From contig NZ_CP011272.1 of assembly GCF_001610875.1 (NCBI RefSeq), positions 2,957,988 to 3,021,987 on the forward strand: a stretch of DNA of 64,000 nt. The letters are read 5' to 3'. The stretch's first letter is position 1, and every line of letters begins with the position of its first letter. This stretch comes from Pirellula sp. SH-Sr6A (GTDB taxonomy: Bacteria > Planctomycetota > Planctomycetia > Pirellulales > Pirellulaceae). Under the pieces are notes generated by a model. That model ran no database searches and was not told the DNA's origin. It saw nothing but the letters and a program-made list of their open reading frames with translations. Below, in pieces: positions 36,473-44,994 of the stretch. The position numbers were made by a program, and so were the translations under genes.

Positions 36473-39400
36473 ATGAGCCAAGGAATCGCAAACCCGACGG
36501 GACGCCTGTCTACCTCCTCTCCCGGAGTCCGACTTGATTCGAACTCGGACTCGATCGCCACATCGATTCGTAATTCTGTGAAACGCTATGCGCGAATGCG
36601 TCTCCGATGGAACGTCGCGCGTGCATCCATCGCCTTCGGACTTGTTCTTGGTATCGGTTGGATGCTGTCCATCCTGCTGGACGGATTCTTGTGGCTGGAG
36701 CCGTGGGTCCGTATCCCACTCGCCATCGCACTCTGGCTCGTTGCGTTCGGTATTGCGTGGCGAACCGGCTTATCCGAATTGCTCTCATCCAGCTCGTTGG
36801 TAGACCGCGCCCGAGAGATCGAGCAACGGCACCCTCATTTTCAAGAAAGACTCATTGCCAGCGTCGATTTCGATACCCCGGCGACCGCATCGAGGGGTTT
36901 CTCGCTGGAATTTGTACAACAAACCATGCATGCGGCCCTCCGAGAGTTGAGACAGCTGGATTGGAGATCGCTGATCCCATGGAGACAGTTGCAGCAGTCT
37001 ACTCTGGCCCTCCTTCTCCTGGGCATATCAGCCGTTGGCCTATCGCTCTTTCCGAATCTTCAGTTTCAGCAGCGCTGGCTGCGGGTAGCCCTCCCATTTC
37101 TGGATGTCCAACTCCCTCGCTCATGGCGAATCGAATTCCTTTCGCCCAAAGCGGAACGCTTTGAAGCACCTTCGCAGCAAATCATTGAAATAGCCGTCCG
37201 CGCCCACTCTTTAAAGAATCAAACGACGAACCCTGAAACGGCCGTCATCGAGTTTCATTCCGACGAACACACCCATGCACCGGAGAACCGTTTCTCTACC
37301 GTTGCTCTCAAACCGGACGCGAGCAGGAGCGATGTCTTCATCGCCAAAGTCCCGATAGGTGAGCAAGCGGTTCGATACCGAGCGGTGATCGATGATGCTG
37401 CCTCTTCCTGGCGTACCCTCGTCCCGCTTCTGCGTCCCCACCCCATTCGCTTTCAAGGAATCGTGACTTCCCCTGCCTACTCAGGGCTGGAACGGCGTTC
37501 GATCGACCAGGAGCAAGGGGATTTGCAGGTCCTGGCAGGGAGCAGCGTGGCCCTTCGCATCGCGGTCGATCAACCCTTGGATAGAGCCACCGTAACCATC
37601 GAAGACCTGGAGACTGGTGAACAATTCGAAAGGAAGATGGCTCGTGGTTCCGAGGACCGGGAATGGACATTTGACTGGAAAGCCGATCGATCAGCCAAAT
37701 ACCAACTGCAACTCGATTCCAAGACGCTTTTCGGAGGAGAATCGCTGCGAAATACTCTAAGCACTCGATATCGAATCGATGCTGTTGCCGATCCGGCCAG
37801 CGAGATCCAGTGGCTCCCTACCGACCGAACCCTGTGGCAGGAACCGCCACTTCCAGACCAGACCTGGATCACCACTCTGGATGTCCCCATTGCGCTCGGT
37901 GCCAAAGTCACGGACAACCTGGAGGTGCAGTCGCTTGTTCTGGAGTACTCGCTCAACGATGAAGTGTGGAAGGCCTGCCCCTACAATGCAACGTGTCCGC
38001 CCCCATCTCCGCAATGGAAAACCGACGATGGATCGAGATACAGCGCCATGATGCAGTGGGATTGGGACCCCATGACTTGCCAAGCCAAAGCAGGAGATAC
38101 GATTCAACTAAGGTTGGTAGCCGTGGACAAGGCGGAACAGTCCTCCTACTCGGCGTTGCTCCGATATGCCATCACTTCCGAATCGCACGACCCGAAGAGA
38201 TACGATGTGCTCAAGAGTCGAATGCGAGTTGCCAAACCCCTTGTGGCACTCAAGAACTCTATCGAAGGCTCATCGAAGCAGATCGACGAATGGATCAAGA
38301 CGCTGGGCCAACCGGACAAGACAACGGCCCAGCCAGATGGCGTCGCGGCAGATCGACTTCAAGCTTTGCAGGGACTGAGTGACTGGAGCCAGCAGGTTCG
38401 CAATTCCCTGCAGGGAGTCCTTCAGATCGTGGAAGAGGAACTTCCAACACTCGAACGGGGTATTGATCAACGCGATCTGGAGTGGATCGCACAGGCGATA
38501 CAAACGCTTACGAGCGAACAGTTGCCGCGCATCGACTTCGCAATTGCCATGGTGAGAGAGCAACCGAACGCCGGGGAGACCTCCAAACTCCCCGACATGG
38601 ATCGGGAGCGGATCCAACAAACGATCCATTCAACCCGTTTCGTCCAGGACGTCTCCAGGCATCTCTCTCATCTGGCGCAGGTCAGTGCGGCATTCGAGAT
38701 GCTCGCAACGCTCACAGGCGACATGCACGAACTTGCAAGCCTTCAGAAGAAAAATAGCAATGGATCCGAAAACTGGACCCTACCGCAATGGAAGCGATCG
38801 CAGATCATCGCGGACCAAGTATGGATCGATGCTAAGGAGCGCATCGGTCGCTACCAAGCAGAGTTGCCCCGTGGCACCGCAGACGGACTAGCCGATTGGC
38901 AAAAGTGGATGGAGGATTCGCGTCAACGCATTCGCGATACCTTGGAACCGCTTCAAGGAGGAGCTGAATTGAACAAAATCCGCGAACGGATCCGTATCGA
39001 TTCGAGCGAACTTCACGATCGAAGCTGGATGTTTCGATACGACAATATTCCTTCTCAAGCCCAGGGTGCCCGCAGTGAGCTGATCATGGGGAAGCGGCAA
39101 CCTGTTTACCACTCGCTCGAATCCATCCTCCAGAAACTTCGCGCACACGATAGTCTCGCGAAGAATCCGAGCACCTCCACTGCAAACTTAGCCGACAGTA
39201 TGAAGGCGATCGAGACGGAGTGGCGGATGGTGGGTGAATCCTCTTCTGGACGGTTGCTGCTATTGCGTTCGACGCACCAGCTGCGGAAGTCCCAGGACAC
39301 CGCCTATTCCGCGGACATGGGACTCGCCTCGCGAGCATGGAAGGCCCTCATATCGCAGTGGTTTCAGAGCCCGAGCGACCGAGACTCGACACGCGGGAAT

Positions 39401-42400
39401 CTCGAACTCGTGGCACAAGCGATTCGAGTTTTAGAAGGTGCCCACGAGCTCCACGACGCTCAGCAAGCCCTCTCGGCTCTCGCGGCTTCGGAGCGATACA
39501 CCGATAAACCGTTCGAGGCCTTGGCCTACGCTTCCCCGACGTTGGGAGCCATTGCGAAGGGGTTGGAGAATGCACACCGTCGCTTGCGAGAAACGGGACG
39601 GATGGATAACAAAGCCATGGACCGTCTGCAAGCGGTGTTGTGGCAGGCAGACTACACGATCGCGACCGACAAACTTTATCGACGCGTGAACGATCCCCTT
39701 GGACCCTTCGCGACCATAGCACCCCATTTGGATGCATGGATGACGTATCTCCATGGCTGCGATCGTGAAATGGTGCCCGTATTCGAGGAAGCAAGAGAGA
39801 CGCTGAGGCGTTTTGCACCCACCGTCTCGGAGCTGGCTGAGAAAGCCGCTCAATCCGCTCGGCAACTGAAAGAGTCCTCCGAGAAACAAAAGGAATCGCG
39901 TGAGACGACAACGCCAGATACGAGCAACGTCCGAGAGCAAATCCATGCAGAACGAGAGAGATTGAACGAGGATGCAGAAGAGTTGCGGCAGGCACTTTCG
40001 GAGATGGCCTCGCAGCAAAATCTCCTTCAGCCTGACCAAATGGCCTTAGCGAAAGATGGTGATCAAGCAGCGGAATTGGTGGAACGGGTTATGGATCGCT
40101 TGAACGATTCACTCGACACAGCATTGAATTCCGAGGAGGAAACCGCCATGGCACAAGCGATCGCGGATCAGTCCAATGCCGCAAAAGCCATGGAGACCAT
40201 CGCGAAACATTTTTCCCCCCGAGACCGCGACACGACTCAGACGAATAACGATTCGCCATCTTTTGAAGACAGTTTGGACGCTACCCTCGAGTCAGCCTTG
40301 GACAACCAGGATATGGAATCGCAGGCGTCGCGAGAGGAAGCTTACGAGCGCGCCGATCGATTGCAGAAGCTCGCTTCTGCCGACGCCAACGCTCTTCTCC
40401 AGGAATTGGAAAAGGAGCTACCGAACAATCCGGCGATGCAGCGGGAACTGTCAGAAATCGCCAAAGCGGCCGCGAACAATGCTATCCAGGAACTCCAGCG
40501 CGCGGCCGCAAAGGAAAATGAACTCTATTTGCAGCTGGAGAATCAGGACCTTCAACTCGCGGCTCAGAAGGCTCGCAAAGTCACCGAATTGCAAGCGCTC
40601 GTGGATGAGGCCGATCGACTCGCCAAGACCTTGCTCGAGAAGGGAGAGCAACTAACCTACCGCATTCCTTCGGCGAAGAAATCCTACGACGAACTGCGAA
40701 GCGAATTGCGGCAACAAACCGAATCCCTCCGAGCTTCGCTTCAGACCGCGAGGCAAGTCAATGCGAGATCCTCGAGCGACGAGATCGAATCGAAGACGCG
40801 AGCGCTTCAGAATGCATTCGCGGAAGGAAAGAAAGCGGTATCGAATTTGAAAGATCAGGCTCGAGAGCTGGTTTCGCAATCGGTCGAGAGGGATGAACAA
40901 AAACGGCTCAATCGGGTCACCGAAGCAGGCAACGCACAAAATTCCATCCGTAATGATGTTCGAGCGGAAGCCAATCGATTGGTCAAGCAATGGAAAGACC
41001 AGCTCGAACGCGCTGATAACGAAACGAAGCGGTTGGACAAGGAGATCGATCGACAGCAGGAGCAATTGCAAAAAACGATCGCTCAAGCGGCCAAGAATCC
41101 CACAAATGGGGGCTTAGCCGAGCAACAAAAGAGATCCGAAGGAAGCTTAGAAACGCTGCGGGAATCACGGGACCGGAATCAAGAGACTTCGAGGTGGACT
41201 CAGCAAATCGTATCCAATCTTGAGAACCGCGCGCGAGGCTTGGATGAGAGAGCGAAGAATTCACTCAATACCCCCAACCCCTATGGCGCATTGATTGAAG
41301 AACAACTCGAGCAGGCATCTCAGATTTTGCAGCAGCTGGAAGACAAGACGGGTGAGCTGACTTCGGACGCCCGATCCTTGCCAGAGCCGAAGCCCCCTTC
41401 CAGCACACTCGAGCAAGCCGCGTTGGAGCAAGAACGAACCCGCGAGAATGTTTCCCAAGTAGCCAAGGACTTGGAGCGAGGAGCTCGGCACGAAGAACGG
41501 CTTGGCAATCCATCGGCGAGTCAGTCGCTCCAAGGGCAAGCGGCGTCCGTCGAAGCGATTAATACCGAGGCATTGAAACCCGCGACGTCTTCGCTTCAAC
41601 AGGCAGCAAAGCAGGCGGCACAGCAGGAACAAAGCGATACGACACGGACACAGAAAAACAGCCCTGCGATCGCTCGACCGGAAACCACCGACTCGAGTCG
41701 GGCGTTGTCCCAAGCGGAGCAAGCGTTGAAGGAGCAGGCCGCTGCATTGCAAGAATCGCTGGCTCGATCTCAAGAAAGCTCGTCGGACAGCGAGAAATCA
41801 AAACCAAAAGATGCACCATCCGATACAGAGCAAGGAGCTGCGGCCAATTCCCCGATAGGTGCCTCCAATCCATCCGGCGGTCAGAAGTCCGGTGGGAGTG
41901 CACAGACCGAATCGGGACCGGCGTCGCCAAGTGGCCCCACTCCGGAGGGCCAGCAATCCGCCTCTGCCTCGGCGGAGGCCCAACAGCGAGGAGTCGAAAT
42001 GGCAAGGCTCCTAGACCAACTGGATCGCGCTCAAAACGGCCCGATGGTTCCTACGGAAACAGGGGACTCCAACGAATCGGCGGTACAAGATGTCTCCCGA
42101 TTGGACGCCAATTCGGATACCAATCAAGTGCGAAATCATAAGGGGAGCATGGCATCCGCCCTCCAGTCCGCGGTGACGTCCATGGCGCAGTCTCTCGCGT
42201 CGGAAATGAGCCAACAGCGACAGATGCAAGCCCAGCGAAATCCGATTGGCCAGACCTATTTGCGAGATCAGCGCGCTAGCAAGACACCGCAACGCGGGCT
42301 CAACCCTTCGATACCGGATCGTTCGGAAGATTACTTTCTACCAAGCTCCGTTCAAGGCAAGAATCGCGACTGGGGGCGATTGCGTACCCAAAAGGCGGAG

Positions 42401-42502
42401 CAAGTGCTCGAGGGTACGCGCGAAACCTTTGACCCTGAATTCGACGCCGCCATCCGCGCTTACTACCAAGCCATCGCAACACCATCTTCCAAAGAACGCT
42501 AA
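36473..42502 (+). CDS. Giant membrane-anchored coiled-coil protein (2,009 aa, DUF4175-like layout)
   Basis: 2,009 residues from the ATG at 36473, 8 bp after the DUF1501 stop; an earlier in-frame ATG would overlap that gene. Three membrane helices lie near residues 49-70, 78-96 and 174-194, with VDRAREIEQRHPHFQERLIA between the second and third, a motif of DUF4175-type proteins. Residues about 200-600 are probably beta-rich and extracytoplasmic. From about 600 to 1,990 the protein is dominated by Gln/Glu/Arg/Ala heptad-like helices (ERADRLQKLASADANALLQE, TLLEKGEQLTYR). Near the end, a Ser/Gly/Pro/Gln-rich linker leads to WGRLRTQKAEQVLEGTRETF and IRAYYQAIA, a C-terminal motif seen in planctomycete relatives. 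No catalytic site is visible; a structural or scaffold role is likely. Confidence 0.85.
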   Translation: MSQGIANPTGRLSTSSPGVRLDSNSDSIATSIRNSVKRYARMRLRWNVARASIAFGLVLGIGWMLSILLDGFLWLEPWVRIPLAIALWLVAFGIAWRTGLSELLSSSSLVDRAREIEQRHPHFQERLIASVDFDTPATASRGFSLEFVQQTMHAALRELRQLDWRSLIPWRQLQQSTLALLLLGISAVGLSLFPNLQFQQRWLRVALPFLDVQLPRSWRIEFLSPKAERFEAPSQQIIEIAVRAHSLKNQTTNPETAVIEFHSDEHTHAPENRFSTVALKPDASRSDVFIAKVPIGEQAVRYRAVIDDAASSWRTLVPLLRPHPIRFQGIVTSPAYSGLERRSIDQEQGDLQVLAGSSVALRIAVDQPLDRATVTIEDLETGEQFERKMARGSEDREWTFDWKADRSAKYQLQLDSKTLFGGESLRNTLSTRYRIDAVADPASEIQWLPTDRTLWQEPPLPDQTWITTLDVPIALGAKVTDNLEVQSLVLEYSLNDEVWKACPYNATCPPPSPQWKTDDGSRYSAMMQWDWDPMTCQAKAGDTIQLRLVAVDKAEQSSYSALLRYAITSESHDPKRYDVLKSRMRVAKPLVALKNSIEGSSKQIDEWIKTLGQPDKTTAQPDGVAADRLQALQGLSDWSQQVRNSLQGVLQIVEEELPTLERGIDQRDLEWIAQAIQTLTSEQLPRIDFAIAMVREQPNAGETSKLPDMDRERIQQTIHSTRFVQDVSRHLSHLAQVSAAFEMLATLTGDMHELASLQKKNSNGSENWTLPQWKRSQIIADQVWIDAKERIGRYQAELPRGTADGLADWQKWMEDSRQRIRDTLEPLQGGAELNKIRERIRIDSSELHDRSWMFRYDNIPSQAQGARSELIMGKRQPVYHSLESILQKLRAHDSLAKNPSTSTANLADSMKAIETEWRMVGESSSGRLLLLRSTHQLRKSQDTAYSADMGLASRAWKALISQWFQSPSDRDSTRGNLELVAQAIRVLEGAHELHDAQQALSALAASERYTDKPFEALAYASPTLGAIAKGLENAHRRLRETGRMDNKAMDRLQAVLWQADYTIATDKLYRRVNDPLGPFATIAPHLDAWMTYLHGCDREMVPVFEEARETLRRFAPTVSELAEKAAQSARQLKESSEKQKESRETTTPDTSNVREQIHAERERLNEDAEELRQALSEMASQQNLLQPDQMALAKDGDQAAELVERVMDRLNDSLDTALNSEEETAMAQAIADQSNAAKAMETIAKHFSPRDRDTTQTNNDSPSFEDSLDATLESALDNQDMESQASREEAYERADRLQKLASADANALLQELEKELPNNPAMQRELSEIAKAAANNAIQELQRAAAKENELYLQLENQDLQLAAQKARKVTELQALVDEADRLAKTLLEKGEQLTYRIPSAKKSYDELRSELRQQTESLRASLQTARQVNARSSSDEIESKTRALQNAFAEGKKAVSNLKDQARELVSQSVERDEQKRLNRVTEAGNAQNSIRNDVRAEANRLVKQWKDQLERADNETKRLDKEIDRQQEQLQKTIAQAAKNPTNGGLAEQQKRSEGSLETLRESRDRNQETSRWTQQIVSNLENRARGLDERAKNSLNTPNPYGALIEEQLEQASQILQQLEDKTGELTSDARSLPEPKPPSSTLEQAALEQERTRENVSQVAKDLERGARHEERLGNPSASQSLQGQAASVEAINTEALKPATSSLQQAAKQAAQQEQSDTTRTQKNSPAIARPETTDSSRALSQAEQALKEQAAALQESLARSQESSSDSEKSKPKDAPSDTEQGAAANSPIGASNPSGGQKSGGSAQTESGPASPSGPTPEGQQSASASAEAQQRGVEMARLLDQLDRAQNGPMVPTETGDSNESAVQDVSRLDANSDTNQVRNHKGSMASALQSAVTSMAQSLASEMSQQRQMQAQRNPIGQTYLRDQRASKTPQRGLNPSIPDRSEDYFLPSSVQGKNRDWGRLRTQKAEQVLEGTRETFDPEFDAAIRAYYQAIATPSSKER

Positions 42503-42530
42503 TAACCACGGAACACACGGAACACACGGA
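42503..42530. repeat. Left arm of a 28-bp perfect inverted repeat; CACGGAACA tandem units
   Basis: This segment begins one base after the stop of the giant gene and consists of 9-bp units CACGGAACA, twice in full with a third partial unit. Its exact reverse complement occurs at 43178-43205, on the far side of the GxxExxY gene. A perfect hairpin-like pair of this length around a single gene is unusual and suggests a cassette boundary. Confidence 0.9.
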
Positions 42531-42680
42531 AGGGATACCGTTTCAAAACACATGCCAAGAAATCCTTTATCCCTGAGATCTGAAACCTGATCTCTGCTTA
42601 CGTGTATTCTGTAGTTAACCTAGTTATTGTGTATTCCTTGACTTCCATGGTTCATTCATCACGCCACTCAAGGAGCCATC

Positions 42681-43061
42681 ATGGAAACCGATTTATTATT
42701 CCAAGACGAAAGTTATGTGATCCGAGGGGCTGCGTTCGAAGTGTATCGCGAAATGGGCTGTGGTTTCCTGGAGGCCGTCTATCAAGAGTGTTTGCAAAAG
42801 GAGTTCACCAAACAGTCCGTTCCGTTTGTCCCAAATCCAACCTTAGAATTGTTTTACAAGCACGAAAAGCTTGAACAAATCTACCGACCTGATTTCATCT
42901 GCTACGGCAAGATCATCGTGGAACTGAAAGCGGCAAAAGAGCTCTCGGACGAACATCGTGCCCAATTACACAATTACTTGAAAGCGACTAGGCTTCGGCT
43001 CGGCTTTCTCATCAACTTCGGCCATTACCCCAAAGCAACCATCGAAAGAATTGTAAGATGA
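42681..43061 (+). CDS. GxxExxY protein (PD-(D/E)XK-like)
   Basis: 126 residues with an AAGGAG ribosome site 5 bases before the ATG. The name-giving motif is GCGFLEAVYQECL (G-x2-E-x2-Y). Downstream, YRPDFICYGKIIVELKAAKE places Asp and E-x-K as in the PD-(D/E)XK nuclease core, and LHNYLKATRLRLGFLINFG ends the domain. The family is widespread but its biological role is not established; a DNA-acting or regulatory function has been suggested by the fold. The gene stands alone between the two arms of a 28-bp inverted repeat, with about 150 bp of non-coding DNA on each side, so it looks like the cargo of a small cassette. Confidence 0.92.
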   Translation: METDLLFQDESYVIRGAAFEVYREMGCGFLEAVYQECLQKEFTKQSVPFVPNPTLELFYKHEKLEQIYRPDFICYGKIIVELKAAKELSDEHRAQLHNYLKATRLRLGFLINFGHYPKATIERIVR

Positions 43062-43177
43062 ATCGAGATACCGAGAACTCCGAACAGCTAGAACCACCGG
43101 AGACGCCAAATACGCGGTGTGAGTTGCTTCGCGAGCCCTGTGATTCTTAGCATTTCTACGGCACGTTTTGGTTTTCG

Positions 43178-43205
43178 TCCGTGTGTTCCGTGTGTTCCGT
43201 GGTTA
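43178..43205. repeat. Right arm of the 28-bp inverted repeat
   Basis: Exact reverse complement of 42503-42530, built from GTGTTCCGT units. A further partial unit, TTCCGTGGT, follows at about 43212-43220, immediately before the fabI stop at 43221. The arms are about 650 bp apart. No transposase lies between them. Confidence 0.9.
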
Positions 43206-43220
43206 CACTTCTTCCGTGGT

Positions 43221-44021
43221 CTACTGCCCCGCTACTCTTTCGATGATTTGCCGATCGAAATAGTTCGTAGACATTCCCGCATCGACGATCACCGTTTGCG
43301 CTTGGATGCCGGACGAACGGGGACTGAGTAGAAAGATTGCGGTGTTGGCCGCTTCTTGGGTCGTGAGGCCTTCGCCTCTCGGGATCGCCTTCTCGGCGAA
43401 CAGATAGGCGTCGACGTAGCCTGGAATCCCTGCCGAGGCGCTTGTCTTCAGCAGACCGGCCCCGACAGCATTGAATCGCACACGCGAGAAGCGACTGAAG
43501 GACTTCGCTAGAAACGCCAGCGACGAGTCCAGCGCTGCTTTGACCGGTGCCATGAAGCCGTAGCTCTCACTCGCCATCCGCGTTGTCGAAATGCTGATGG
43601 TGACGACCGATGCATCCTCAGCGAGCAACGGCTTAAGGGCATTGCAGATCGCGATCAAGGAGAAGCACGAGATATCAATCGCTTGCAGGAACTGTTTGCG
43701 AGTGGTTTCGTGAAATGGTTTGATTCCGTCGCTGTAGTCCGCGAAGGCGATCGAGTGAACGACGCCGGAAATGGGTTGTGCGTTCTTCGCCAGCTGTTGG
43801 GCTAGCGAATCGATTTGTTCAGGATGTTCGACGTCACAGCAGTGAATCGTTCGACCCGATAGCAGCTTGCCGAGCTCTTCGCGACGTTTTTCGCTTCGGA
43901 CAACATATTCCACCAAGGCTCCGTTTTCCTCGAGTGTTTTGGCGATCGCGTACGCCACGCTTTTGCGGTTTGCAACACCGAAGACAACGACTCGTTTATG
44001 GGAAAGCGCCAAAAAGTCCAT
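43221..44021 (-). CDS. fabI: Enoyl-[acyl-carrier-protein] reductase (FabI-type)
   Basis: 266 residues from the ATG at about 44021; longer readings begin at non-ATG codons. It completes each round of fatty-acid elongation by reducing enoyl-ACP. The SDR fold has the FabI-type nucleotide loop [20 protein letters not shown] (no classical GxGxxG), the substrate-site [13 protein letters not shown], and the catalytic Tyr-x6-Lys in [34 protein letters not shown] and [19 protein letters not shown] complete the fold. It is monocistronic here. Its stop sits right beside the repeat flanking the GxxExxY cassette, so any insertion there just missed the gene. Confidence 0.92.
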   Translation of the reverse strand: MDFLALSHKRVVVFGVANRKSVAYAIAKTLEENGALVEYVVRSEKRREELGKLLSGRTIHCCDVEHPEQIDSLAQQLAKNAQPISGVVHSIAFADYSDGIKPFHETTRKQFLQAIDISCFSLIAICNALKPLLAEDASVVTISISTTRMASESYGFMAPVKAALDSSLAFLAKSFSRFSRVRFNAVGAGLLKTSASAGIPGYVDAYLFAEKAIPRGEGLTTQEAANTAIFLLSPRSSGIQAQTVIVDAGMSTNYFDRQIIERVAGQ

Positions 44022-44261
44022 GGATTCACATTTCGCGGGGAGGGGAAGATGCCGTTCATGAAGCACCCTTCGACGGCAGGCCCATGATAACGCGATCGTC
44101 TGCAATCGTCTCGGGATTCTCTTTCAAATAGGAACTCGACTTGACAGTTCCACATGATGGAGGCGGGGGATAGCACCATCGGCATACCACCGCGTCTGGG
44201 GCCCCCTCAAGGCTTCGTAGCCATCTTTCCATGCGAGCGGTCGGCCGAGGAGTTAGCATCC

Positions 44262-44531
44262 GTGCACAAGCGAAACAGCAGGGAATTCACCCGGGAAGAA
44301 ATCGACCGCGTGATCGAGATGGCGTGGGAGGATCGCACCTCGTTTGACGCGATCCAAGATCAGTTTGGTCTCACCCAGGGGGATGTCATCGCGTTGATGC
44401 GATCGGAGTTAAAGCCTACCTCGTTCCGTTTGTGGAGAAGACGGGTGGCAGGTAGGCAGACCAAGCATGTTGAGAAGCGCGGATTCTTAGTCGGGCGATT
44501 CCGTTGTCCGGATCGCCCGGGTTCGCGGTGA
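44262..44531 (+). CDS. TIGR03643-like small protein
   Basis: 89 residues from a GTG preceded by GAGGAG at 9 bases; an ATG 108 bp upstream would add a poorly conserved leader. The conserved part is KRNSREFTREEIDRVIEMAW, EDRTSFDAIQDQFGLTQGDV, IALMRSELKPTSFRLWRRRV, AGRQTKHVEKRG. Two helices joined by the turn FGLTQGDV and a basic Arg-rich C-terminus suggest a helix-turn-helix or RNA-binding fold. Proteins of this shape are short and widespread; their role is unknown to me. It is divergent from fabI by about 240 bp. Confidence 0.78.
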   Translation: MHKRNSREFTREEIDRVIEMAWEDRTSFDAIQDQFGLTQGDVIALMRSELKPTSFRLWRRRVAGRQTKHVEKRGFLVGRFRCPDRPGSR

Positions 44532-44587
44532 TCTAAAGAAAACTTTTGTCGAGGCAGATTCTCTCGCCGAAGCCAATAGAGTCGAAA

Positions 44588-44809
44588 CTACTTCTTCTTT
44601 GCTTTCGCAGCCTTCTTGGCTGGCTTAGCAGCGGCCTTTTTGGTGACGGCCCCTGCGCTCTTCTTCACGGCCTTCGCGGTTGCCTTTGCCGGTTTCGCAG
44701 CCGCTTTCGAGGCGGTGGCCGCGGGAGCGGATTTCTTCTTCGTATTGCCGAAAATGGAGTCCCAGTTCGAAGCGTACTTGTTGTTGGTACCTACACGAGT
44801 AATCGTCAC
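44588..44809 (-). CDS. Lys/Ala-rich histone-like protein
   Basis: 73 residues. A conserved head, MTITRVGTNNKYASNWDSIF, is followed by a tail made of Ala, Lys, Pro and Thr blocks (KAAAKPAKATAKAVKK, TKKAAAKPAKKAAKAKKK). The tail is like those of bacterial H1-type histones and would bind nucleic acid non-specifically. Similar head-plus-basic-tail proteins occur in planctomycetes. It may help compact the nucleoid or act on RNA; there is no direct evidence. The gene stands alone on the minus strand. Confidence 0.82.
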   Translation of the reverse strand: MTITRVGTNNKYASNWDSIFGNTKKKSAPAATASKAAAKPAKATAKAVKKSAGAVTKKAAAKPAKKAAKAKKK

Positions 44810-44994
44810 GAAATCACCTTATTTAAAAAACAGAGTTCGCCGGTCCCTAGAACGACGCGGGAGAAACCATCAAAGTAGCGTATGGATTTGGTACCGGTCA
44901 AGACAGCTTGGTCGCTCGAATCTTACAGCGCAAGTCACACCGTGCAAATCCGCGCCACATTGCCACATCGGGTTCTCGATAACGCCAATCTCAT

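Noticed and set aside
42574-42596. GAGATC / GATCTC hairpin upstream of the GxxExxY gene
   Set aside because: Only 6 bp of stem with an 8-nt loop and no T tract; too weak to call, and inside the repeat-bounded cassette.
42503-43205. Insertion sequence or CRISPR at the inverted repeats
   Set aside because: No transposase between the arms, only one gene, and no regularly spaced repeat-spacer units.
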